A stretch of 5,649 nt of DNA from Chloroflexota bacterium (GTDB lineage: Bacteria; Chloroflexota; Chloroflexia; JAMDCE01): the NCBI GenBank assembly GCA_023489135.1, contig JAMDCE010000267.1, positions 1 to 5,649 of the forward strand, read 5' to 3'. The notes under the pieces are model-generated. The model was not told the origin of the DNA and made no database searches. It saw nothing but the letters and a program-made list of their open reading frames with translations. Position 1 is the first letter of the stretch; each line of letters starts with the position of its first letter. The position numbers and the translations under genes are program-made. Below are positions 1 to 5,515 of this stretch, one piece after another.

Positions 1-594
1 CTTGACGAGATGCGAGAACAGCTTGATCTCGATTACATACTAGCTGACCTCGAAAACGTTGTTCGCGAGTCCATGGAGGGAACCCAGCGAGTAAAGAAGA
101 TCGTGCAGGACCTTAAGACCTTTGCCCGTGCCGACAGCGGCGAGATGCAGTTGATTAGCCTCAACGCCATTTTGGAGAGCGCTCTCAACATAGTGTGGAA
201 TCAACTAAAATACACTTGCACGGTTGCGAAGGAATATGGGGAGGTACCCGATACCCGCTGTAATGCTAACCAAATTGGCCAGGTCTTTGTCAATATCATG
301 GTTAATGCCGGCCAGGCTATTGGCCCCAACCGACACGGTGAGATCAAGATCAGAACCTATGCTAAGGGGAAAGCTGTCTTCACCGACATCAGCGACAACG
401 GCAAAGGAATCTCACCAGAGCATCTCAACAAGATCTTTGACCCATTCTTCACTACCAAACCGGTTGGTCAGGGAACCGGTCTTGGCCTTTCCATCAGTTA
501 CAGCATTATTGAGAAGCACGGAGGCAAAATCTGCGTCCAAAGTGAACTCGGCGTCGGGACGACTTTCACAGTGGAGCTACCGATAGTAGCCTGA
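1..594 (+). CDS. Sensor histidine kinase, C-terminal part (5' end outside window)
   Basis: The reading frame is open from the first base, so the gene enters from the left; the ATG at 10 is just an internal Met. The visible part is the end of the dimerisation helix followed by a complete HATPase_c ATP-binding domain. The helix carries the run RVKKIVQDLKTFAR, typical of the second HisKA helix. The ATP-binding domain shows an N-box around 268-321 with two Asn (NIMVNAGQAI), a G1 box DNGKGI at 394-411, an F-box FDPFFTTKP at 436-462 and a G2 box GQGTGLGLS at 466-492. The phosphorylated His and all sensor domains lie upstream and cannot be judged. The protein ends directly after the ATPase domain, so no C-terminal receiver is fused. 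It heads a same-strand run with two receiver proteins, its probable phosphotransfer partners; the next gene starts 33 bases downstream. Kinase assignment is very secure; ligand and partner specificity are unknown. Confidence 0.96.
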   Translation, partial: LDEMREQLDLDYILADLENVVRESMEGTQRVKKIVQDLKTFARADSGEMQLISLNAILESALNIVWNQLKYTCTVAKEYGEVPDTRCNANQIGQVFVNIMVNAGQAIGPNRHGEIKIRTYAKGKAVFTDISDNGKGISPEHLNKIFDPFFTTKPVGQGTGLGLSISYSIIEKHGGKICVQSELGVGTTFTVELPIVA

Positions 595-627
595 GAGCAG
601 AAACATCATGAAGGATATAGGAAGCGC

Positions 628-1533
628 ATGCCCGATTCCAGCATAAAACAAAGAGACGTTACTCTGGAAAAGTGGCGAAGAAATGTGGATAGGTTGCTGC
701 CAATTCCCATGGTGGTGCAGGAGGCTATCGCTCTGCTCAACGATGAGAAATCTGGCGTAGCGGATTTGGCCAGAGTAATTGCGCGCGACGAAGCCCTTAC
801 TGCCAAAATCCTGCGCGTTGTTAACTCCGCTTTCTATGGGTTGTCGCAAAGGATCAGCACTGTTTCTCACGCAACTGCCATCTTGGGATTTGAGCAAGTG
901 AGGCTCCTCATTTTGGGCGTATCTCTGTTCGACGGGAGCAAGGTCAGTGACCGGGCGAAGGCGGCCGATCGGCAGGTCGTTTGGGAACATTCGTTTGCCA
1001 CTGCCCAATGGGCTCAAGTTATTGCCAAAGAATTGCGGTTCCAGCCTGCTGAAGAGGCTTTCATAGGGGGGCTTCTGCACGATATCGGTAAGCTGGTTTT
1101 GGCTATCCACGCGCCTGAGGAATTTGCCTCCGCCATCAAACTCAGCCAGGAGAAGGGGTTTTCTTCGTGCGAAGCCGAGAGTAGAACCATTGGCCTTGAT
1201 CACGTGGCGACCGGGATGATGATTTCCCAACGATGGAGGTTCCCTCCCATCTTCCAGAGTTGCATCGCTCTTCATCATGGCAATTGGCCACCTACTATCG
1301 AAGATCAGCCTAATCAACAGAAGGTCCGCCAACTCATCGCAATAGTTCGTGTCGCCAATTCGGCCAGTCGGCTGTCTTCGTCACAGCAATCGAGCTCTGA
1401 AGAGTTGCAGTTAGAAGATACGTCCCCCGAAAGCGAGCAGCAAACCACCAGAGCACTGGCTGCCCAAGTAAGCGCTCTTATGAAAGTTCCTGTCACCGCG
1501 AGTAAGAAAACAGGTGTGAGCGAGTCCAAGTAG
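628..1533 (+). CDS. HDOD domain protein
   Basis: A 301-residue cytoplasmic protein made mostly of one HDOD (HD-related output) domain, about residues 15-225. The opening LLPIPMVVQEAIALLND and the stretch with ILRVVNSAFYG (61-71) are hallmarks of the family. Unlike many HDOD proteins it keeps the HD-type residues: H121, H151-D152 in GLLHDIGKL, H192 after GLD, and H216-H217. Metal binding or hydrolysis is thus possible but unproven; HDOD domains are generally regarded as protein-interaction or regulatory modules in signalling. The tail from about 245 is rich in Ser, Glu and Gln and looks disordered. The ATG at 628 is the only possible start in its frame after an in-frame stop at 592. A purine run AGGAAG at 619-624 lies only 3 bases before it, so initiation may be modest or coupled to the kinase gene. 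Its place between a kinase and two receivers suggests it belongs to the same pathway. Confidence 0.94.
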   Translation: MPDSSIKQRDVTLEKWRRNVDRLLPIPMVVQEAIALLNDEKSGVADLARVIARDEALTAKILRVVNSAFYGLSQRISTVSHATAILGFEQVRLLILGVSLFDGSKVSDRAKAADRQVVWEHSFATAQWAQVIAKELRFQPAEEAFIGGLLHDIGKLVLAIHAPEEFASAIKLSQEKGFSSCEAESRTIGLDHVATGMMISQRWRFPPIFQSCIALHHGNWPPTIEDQPNQQKVRQLIAIVRVANSASRLSSSQQSSSEELQLEDTSPESEQQTTRALAAQVSALMKVPVTASKKTGVSESK

Positions 1534-1549
1534 AATCCGGAGCGAATCA

Positions 1550-2425
1550 ATGGCTTCAGAGCAACAAACTGTATTGATTGTTGACGACGAACAGAATATT
1601 CTTAGTTCATTCCGCCGCCTTCTTCGCAAGGAAGGCTATGAGGTCATAACGATGAGCTCCGGGCCCGAGGCTCTGAGCTTGCTGAAGGAAAACGCGATGG
1701 CGCCCTCCGTTATCGTATCCGACTACAGAATGCCGGGGATGAACGGAGTAGAGTTTCTCAGCCACGTTCGGACGCTGTGTCCTGATACGATTCGCATAAT
1801 CCTGAGTGGTTACGCAGATGCAGACATGATTCATGCGGCGATCAATGAAGGACAGATATATAGGTTCATCGCTAAACCGTGGGACGACGAGGAGGTCCGA
1901 ACCGTTCTTCGTTCTGCGGTCAAACAATATGTGGAGAGCAGGAATGCTCGAACTGTGCTGGGGCGCGTCGACGCTTTGCAGAAAGAAATGGAGCGCGTTG
2001 GTATCATTCTCGACTGTTCCGAACCGGCTGAAATAGCCACCAGTTCGTTTCACTCAGTTCTTCCAAGTGAGACTGGGAGCGAAAACGCGGCTCTGAGAGT
2101 TTGGCAAAACGTATTCAACAGTATACCAGCCGCGATCATCGGAGTGGATGGCGATGGCCTGATAGTGCTGGCAAATCGAAGTGTGCAGCAAGTCTTGCGG
2201 GTTGCACCCGACTTGCTTCTGGGCAATGTCGTCTCCGAGGTGTTGCCGGATGAATTGGTTCAACTGATTCTTCCGGTAGCCGCGCGTATCCGCGGGGGGA
2301 CAAGAGCAACCGTGACAATCCAAGGCACGCCGGTTAGAGTTCGGTGTGCACCAATAACGGGCGTAAGGGAGCACGAGACAAAAGGAGCTTTGCTCTTAGC
2401 GTTTGCAGCGGATGAGACCTTTTAG
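1550..2425 (+). CDS. Response regulator, receiver plus PAS-like domain
   Basis: A 291-residue two-domain regulator. Residues 7-127 are a CheY-like receiver with all key residues: acidic pair D12-D13, phosphoacceptor D58 (in SDYRMPG), S86 as the switch Thr/Ser, and K109 in the KPWD motif. The sequence INEGQIYRFIAKPWD is typical of RpfG-type receivers, which usually precede HD-GYP domains. A linker of about 55 residues follows, then a PAS-like domain near 184-291 (VFNSIPAAIIGVDGDGLIVLANRS, the usual PAS start). There is no HD-GYP, GGDEF, EAL, kinase or DNA-binding domain, so the output is not obvious; phosphate sink, ligand-sensing adaptor or scaffold are options. The ATG is preceded by GGAG at 1539-1542 with a 7-base spacer, and only 16 bases separate it from the HDOD stop. 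Receiver assignment is secure; the PAS call is by pattern and somewhat weaker. Confidence 0.94.
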   Translation: MASEQQTVLIVDDEQNILSSFRRLLRKEGYEVITMSSGPEALSLLKENAMAPSVIVSDYRMPGMNGVEFLSHVRTLCPDTIRIILSGYADADMIHAAINEGQIYRFIAKPWDDEEVRTVLRSAVKQYVESRNARTVLGRVDALQKEMERVGIILDCSEPAEIATSSFHSVLPSETGSENAALRVWQNVFNSIPAAIIGVDGDGLIVLANRSVQQVLRVAPDLLLGNVVSEVLPDELVQLILPVAARIRGGTRATVTIQGTPVRVRCAPITGVREHETKGALLLAFAADETF

Positions 2426-2434
2426 CCTTTGTAC

Positions 2435-2440
2435 AAGGAG
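2435..2440 (+). promoter_or_regulatory. Ribosome binding site deciding a GTG start
   Basis: AAGGAG lies 6 bases before the GTG at 2447, an ideal Shine-Dalgarno arrangement. It falls inside the six-codon extension that would exist if translation began at the TTG at 2429, which itself has no purine-rich site before it. This site therefore sets the start of the REC/HD-GYP gene at 2447. Confidence 0.85.
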
Positions 2441-2446
2441 TCCCCG

Positions 2447-3733
2447 GTGGTAGACGAAAACGAAACGATACTGATAATCGATGACGAAGAGAATGTTTTA
2501 TCATCTCTCAAGCGCCTTTTCCGCCCGGACGGTTACAGCATGTTCACCGCTCTCAGTGCTGAGGAAGGGCTACGAATTCTTGAGGTTAATCCTGTCTGGC
2601 TAGTGATTTCCGACAATGCCATGCCCGGAACAACCGGGCTCGAGCTTCTCAAGCAAGTGCGTGACCGTTGGCCGGACACGGTCAGAATCATGCTGACCGG
2701 GTATGCCGACCTCGACTCAGCCATGGCGGCTATAAACCGGGGAGAAGTTTACCGTTTCGTGACCAAGCCCTGGGACCCAGACGGGCTCAGGCTGTTGGTG
2801 CGACAGGGTCTTGAGCAGTATAGACTGATCCACGACAACCGGCAGATGCACGCCTTGATCGAGGAGCAGAACGTTCTTCTCAAACAATGGAACGAAAGCC
2901 TCCAAAAGACGGTTGAAGAACGTACGGAGGAGATACGCCAGAAGAACTCCGAGCTAGAGCAACTTTACGGACAGCTAAAAGGAAGCTTTGTCAACACGAT
3001 CAAAATACTGACAGGATTGATCGAGTTCCGCAACCCTGCTATCGGCAGCCATGCTAGAAGGGTGGCTGACTTGGCAAAATCTATCGCTAGTGCAATGGGT
3101 TTGGCCGAGGATTCGGTCAATAACGTCGAGGTTGCGGCCCTTTTGCATGACATCGGCAAAATAGGTCTTCCCGACACGATCTTGTTGACTGATGAAAAGC
3201 TCTTGACTACAGGCCAGCGAGCCATGTTACGCCATCATCCTGTCCTTGGGCAGGCTGCCTTGCAGATTATAGACAGCCTTGAACCAATCGGCGTTTTGGT
3301 CAAACATCACCACGAGCGATGGAATGGGGGTGGATATCCAGACGGTTTGAAGGGAGAGGCCATACCCCCAGGTTCGCGAATTATTGCAGTAGCCGATTCT
3401 CTTGACCACTACTCAAAGAACGAATCGCGAACAGCTCAGGAATTCATTGAAGCACAAAAGAAACCGGGCTACAGCGGCGCTCTCGATCCCTCGGCTATCA
3501 AGGCTCTAGAGCGGGTCGTTGAGAACTCCTCTGTTCTTGGATCGCCCCACGAAGTTAGCATTAACCTTCGTGACGCAACAGCGGGAATGGTTCTCGCGCA
3601 AGACCTACGTAGCTCGACGGGCATACTCCTCATCCCCAAGGGAGAATCGATCAAACAATCCTACATTGACAAGTTGCTCCTTTACGAGCGCCAGAAGCTT
3701 GTTCCTTCAACTGTCTACGTCTACACTCGGTAG
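2447..3733 (+). CDS. RpfG-like response regulator, receiver plus HD-GYP phosphodiesterase
   Basis: A 428-residue protein predicted to break down cyclic di-GMP under phosphorylation control. Numbering is from the GTG at 2447. Receiver 6-125: D12-D13, phosphoacceptor D56, T84, K107 in KPWD. Residues 135-180 are heptad-like and charged, probably a signalling coiled coil. The HD-GYP domain spans about 181-360: H202 (GSHARRV), H234-D235 in HDIGKIGLPD, H263-H264, H288-H289-E290 in HHERWNGGGYP, and D317 in VAD. Metal ligands thus seem intact, so activity is likely. Departures from consensus are N293 where Asp is common, and VADSLDHYSK followed by a segment lacking the usual DALTSxRPYR. A C-terminal module near 372-428 (LRDATAGMVLAQDL, then LLIPKGE) resembles small beta modules found with HD-GYP proteins. 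GTG at 2447 is preferred over an in-frame TTG at 2429 because a perfect AAGGAG lies 6 bases before it. Last gene of the operon. Confidence 0.94.
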   Translation: MVDENETILIIDDEENVLSSLKRLFRPDGYSMFTALSAEEGLRILEVNPVWLVISDNAMPGTTGLELLKQVRDRWPDTVRIMLTGYADLDSAMAAINRGEVYRFVTKPWDPDGLRLLVRQGLEQYRLIHDNRQMHALIEEQNVLLKQWNESLQKTVEERTEEIRQKNSELEQLYGQLKGSFVNTIKILTGLIEFRNPAIGSHARRVADLAKSIASAMGLAEDSVNNVEVAALLHDIGKIGLPDTILLTDEKLLTTGQRAMLRHHPVLGQAALQIIDSLEPIGVLVKHHHERWNGGGYPDGLKGEAIPPGSRIIAVADSLDHYSKNESRTAQEFIEAQKKPGYSGALDPSAIKALERVVENSSVLGSPHEVSINLRDATAGMVLAQDLRSSTGILLIPKGESIKQSYIDKLLLYERQKLVPSTVYVYTR

Positions 3734-3893
3734 CCTCGATGAATCGCCTCCTGGAAAAGCCTCTCTAACCAGTTACATAAGTCTTGGCACAACCTGCATC
3801 TCTAATAAAACCATAGCCAGATTGTACTGCTTGACGCAACATCGACCTAACGGTATCCTTGTTTGCCCTCTGTGCCAGCATCGCGATGAGCGA

Positions 3894-3997
3894 GTATTTT
3901 CCCCTTGATCGCCGGGTTAGACTCGGCAAAGGCCAGCGCCGGAGTTCCCATGGTCTATCGAGGCATCTGTTTGAATGCATTCGATAGAGGAAAATAC
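3894..3997. repeat. Nested inverted repeats, possible branched RNA fold
   Basis: An outer 9-bp perfect inverted repeat pairs GTATTTTCC (3894-3902) with GGAAAATAC (3989-3997). Inside it an 8-bp perfect repeat pairs TCTATCGA (3954-3961) with TCGATAGA (3981-3988), extended by GCAT/ATGC (3963-3966 with 3975-3978). The right arms of these two stems touch with no base between them, which would allow coaxial stacking. A further 7-bp stem pairs 3911-3917 with 3921-3927 through one G-U pair, with a 3-base loop; that G-U pair works only on the + strand transcript. The pairings are seen directly; a functional RNA is inference, as repeats of this size can arise by chance in 500 bases. Confidence 0.4.
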
Positions 3998-4180
3998 CTG
4001 CTTCGGGTTGCTGATTATGCCGCGGGAGACGGTGTTCCTCAAGCCTGACGGCGCGCCAACGGCGAGAACCGTCTGAGCAGGTCGGAGCGCGTGGGGGTTT
4101 CCGAGCCGCGATTATATCACTCTCTTCTTCCATCGCCAAGGATCTTCCGTAGGGGAAACTTGGAGCGGTAATGCGGCCTC

Positions 4181-4220
4181 AGAAAAGAAGGGGCCCCTCT
4201 CCGAAGCCTCGAAGAGGGGC
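4181..4220 (-). terminator. Intrinsic terminator for the hdeD-like gene
   Basis: GCCCCTCT (4193-4200) and AGAGGGGC (4213-4220) form a perfect 8-bp GC-rich stem, continued after one mismatch by 3 more pairs (4202-4204 with 4209-4211) and a 4-base loop. Read on the - strand the stem is followed by CCCTTCTTTTCT, a T-rich though interrupted tract. It starts 31 bases after the stop codon of the hdeD-like gene. There is no T-tract on the other side, so it should act on the - strand only. Confidence 0.75.
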
Positions 4221-4251
4221 GAGGAGCACCGCGTTGGTTTGCCAGTTGCTT

Positions 4252-4785
4252 CTAGCTTGGAGTCGCGACGGCTGGCGATTTGAAGGCCCCGATAATCAGG
4301 ATGATTCCCCGAATTATCGCAAAGATGCCGATCACCATTACCAGGGCCAAAGCCCCTGCGGCCGGGTTCGCCAAGAGTATGAAGCCGAACAGGATCGAGA
4401 TCAGGCCGCTGACGAAATACAGGAACTGGCCGGTGCTGAACGCGGCCACGATCTCTATAACGCCGGCGGCGAGCGCCCAAATGGCGATGACCCAAAGCAG
4501 CACAAAAGTCGTGATGCCAGGCCAGACGAAGACCACTATTCCGGCGCCAATGCCAAGCAGCCCTAGAATCAGATGCGTCCACCAGACCCGGTGGGTGCTG
4601 ATCGCCCGGAACATGTCCACCAGCTCCACTATTCCGGCCACTATCACGTACACTCCGAAAAACAAGATCAGAAGGAAGAGCGTGATGCCTGGCCATAGTA
4701 GTGCGAACAAGCCAAACAGGATGGCAATCACTCCACTTACGGCCAGAAGCCACCAGTTCTCCTGCGTGGTCACTCGATACGCCAC
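4252..4785 (-). CDS. HdeD family (DUF308) membrane protein
   Basis: A 177-residue, very hydrophobic inner-membrane protein with six predicted membrane segments at about 12-30, 36-57, 70-87, 92-115, 121-139 and 144-166. It is built of three repeats of a two-helix unit, each opening with a Gly-rich helix and most closing with a Pro: SGVIAILFGLFALLWPGIT (17-35), LGLLGIGAGIVVFVWPGIT (74-92) and SGLISILFGFILLANPAAG (126-144). This repeat pattern and length fit the HdeD/DUF308 family, whose E. coli member lies in the acid-fitness region; the molecular function is not known and no catalytic residues are apparent. The start is a GTG at 4785, giving the usual short basic and aromatic N-terminus before helix 1; AGGGGG lies about 10 bases upstream, a slightly distant ribosome site. 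It lies 208 bases downstream of the ferritin-like gene on the same strand, with two hairpins between, and ends at its own terminator. Confidence 0.92.
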   Translation of the reverse strand: MAYRVTTQENWWLLAVSGVIAILFGLFALLWPGITLFLLILFFGVYVIVAGIVELVDMFRAISTHRVWWTHLILGLLGIGAGIVVFVWPGITTFVLLWVIAIWALAAGVIEIVAAFSTGQFLYFVSGLISILFGFILLANPAAGALALVMVIGIFAIIRGIILIIGAFKSPAVATPS

Positions 4786-4888
4786 GGTAACTGTACCCCC
4801 TAGATCATAAGGTATTGACGCACTGAGGCGCGTCTATTAGCTCGCTGCAATTTCTGCACCATGACCAGGTGTCGAGACGAATATGAAG

Positions 4889-4915
4889 AGCGGAGGGGAT
4901 TGATGCCCCTCCGCT
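4889..4915 (-). terminator. 10-bp GC-rich hairpin, probable terminator or processing site
   Basis: AGCGGAGGGG (4889-4898) and CCCCTCCGCT (4906-4915) form a perfect 10-bp stem with a 7-base loop. It lies 78 bases after the stop of the ferritin-like gene. On the - strand the following bases are CTTCATATTCG, only mildly T-rich, so termination is plausible but not certain; an RNA-stabilising 3' structure is the alternative. No T-tract follows on the + strand. Confidence 0.55.
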
Positions 4916-4954
4916 GTGCTCACCACCAGGTATCCAAGCGCTTATTCGAAAGAT

Positions 4955-4973
4955 GCGGGACCAAGCGTCCCGC
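4955..4973 (-). terminator. 7-bp hairpin just after the ferritin-like gene
   Basis: GCGGGAC (4955-4961) and GTCCCGC (4967-4973) form a perfect 7-bp stem with a 5-base loop, starting 20 bases after the stop codon on the - strand. The bases that follow on that strand, ATCTTTCGAATAAG, are AT-rich but lack a solid T-run. Position fits a terminator for the ferritin-like gene; the weak tail keeps confidence moderate. Confidence 0.5.
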
Positions 4974-4993
4974 AAAGCGTTCAGCAGACCAGA

Positions 4994-5503
4994 CTACGCC
5001 ACCTTCCGCATGGCGCCGCCCATCTCGCTCTCGATGAGCTGTCTGATGCGGCGGTGCGTCCGCTCGACAAAAGCATAATTATCGGCCAGGCAAGTCTCGA
5101 TCAGGGCACCTAGAGCATAATGGCCAGTGATGTCGGACATCGCGACGAGGGCCTTGTATTCGCCCATATGAAGGTGCATTAGCTTGTTCATGGTGTGAGC
5201 CACGAATAGCGTCTTCGCCAGCGGGGACTGGATCGTGCCGAGTTCCCTGCGGAAGTCCTCCACAAAGACGTCATGGAGCTTTCCAGCCGTCTGAACTGGC
5301 TGCTTCCCGATGATTCTGAAGCACTGGTCGAGCGTGTTGACGATCTTATCTTCCATGTAGACCCAAGCATCCAGGGTCTCTTTCACATCCGGATCCTGTG
5401 CGGACTGGCTCAGCTCGTTGAAGAACTGCTTCGAGCGCTCCTCGCGGTGCCGCACATCGCTGAGCATCCAAACGAACAGATCCTGTGGATTCTGAATGGG
5501 CAT
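4994..5503 (-). CDS. Ferritin-like four-helix protein, DUF892/YciF-like
   Basis: A 169-residue soluble all-helical protein. The order of helices (about 7-35, 39-66, 92-123, 127-160), the opening NPQDLFVWMLSDV, the segment with E51 and LDQCFRIIGKQPV (58-70), and the later HMGEYKAL (112-119) match the layout of DUF892/YciF ferritin-like proteins, which are about this size and linked to stress in enterobacteria. The match is by pattern only. The usual metal-ligand motifs look altered: where the family commonly has an EHYE-like motif this protein has LMHL (108-111), and the late LDEE-like motif reads LADN (139-142). E21-E22 and E51 remain. It may be a structural or regulatory member without a full diiron site, or belong to a neighbouring family. 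The ATG start is secure: AAGGAG (complement of 5510-5515) lies 6 bases upstream. It is followed by two hairpins and then the hdeD-like gene. Confidence 0.85.
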   Translation of the reverse strand: MPIQNPQDLFVWMLSDVRHREERSKQFFNELSQSAQDPDVKETLDAWVYMEDKIVNTLDQCFRIIGKQPVQTAGKLHDVFVEDFRRELGTIQSPLAKTLFVAHTMNKLMHLHMGEYKALVAMSDITGHYALGALIETCLADNYAFVERTHRRIRQLIESEMGGAMRKVA

Positions 5504-5509
5504 CTTTCT

Positions 5510-5515
5510 CTCCTT
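5510..5515 (-). promoter_or_regulatory. Strong ribosome binding site of the ferritin-like gene
   Basis: The - strand reads AAGGAG here, 6 bases before the ATG at 5503, a near-perfect Shine-Dalgarno sequence that fixes the start. No convincing promoter boxes could be placed in the 130 or so bases between it and the end of the window. Confidence 0.8.

Larger units (their letters stand above)
3734..4251. other. Convergent intergenic region without a supported gene
   Basis: This 518-base stretch lies between the end of the + strand operon and the end of the - strand hdeD-like gene. Open frames on both strands cross it, but none has a ribosome site, a recognisable domain or a plausible composition. 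It contains a set of inverted repeats at 3894-4081 (see the separate entry), an 8-bp palindrome GGCGCGCC at 4050-4057, and the - strand terminator at 4181-4220. No hairpin followed by a T-run that would end the + strand operon was found just after 3733. Confidence 0.6.

Noticed and set aside
577..1332. Long - strand open frame opposite the HDOD gene
   Set aside because: It lies fully opposite a clearly recognisable HDOD gene, has no domain-like pattern and no ribosome site; it is a shadow frame.
3785..3877. 7-bp inverted repeat TGGCACA/TGTGCCA
   Set aside because: Arms are 79 bases apart and several such 7-bp repeats are expected by chance in a region of this size.
3519..3908. + strand frame running out of the HD-GYP gene, with a CPLC motif near its end
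   Set aside because: Most of it overlaps the HD-GYP gene in another frame. The CPLC motif has no partner Cys pair before the stop, so no zinc-binding domain is supported.
3886..3987. 33-codon + strand frame starting MSEYFPLDRR
   Set aside because: The N-terminus looks somewhat protein-like, but there is no ribosome site, it is very short, and it matches no family that I can name.
4112..4753. 213-residue - strand frame overlapping the hdeD-like gene
   Set aside because: It is rich in Arg, Gly, Pro and His with no family pattern, and overlaps a strong six-helix membrane protein in another frame. It is a composition artefact.
4804..4809. TATGAT on the - strand as a -10 box for the hdeD-like gene
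   Set aside because: No acceptable -35 box lies about 17 bases upstream (the bases there are CGCGCC), and the implied start of transcription would fall on the ribosome site.
4280..4810. + strand open frame opposite the hdeD-like gene
   Set aside because: Repetitive Met/Ile/Pro/Thr content is the mirror of the hydrophobic hdeD-like codons; no ribosome site.
4815..4840. TTGACG and TATTAG on the + strand as a promoter
   Set aside because: The spacer is 14 bases, too short for a standard promoter, and no + strand gene follows.
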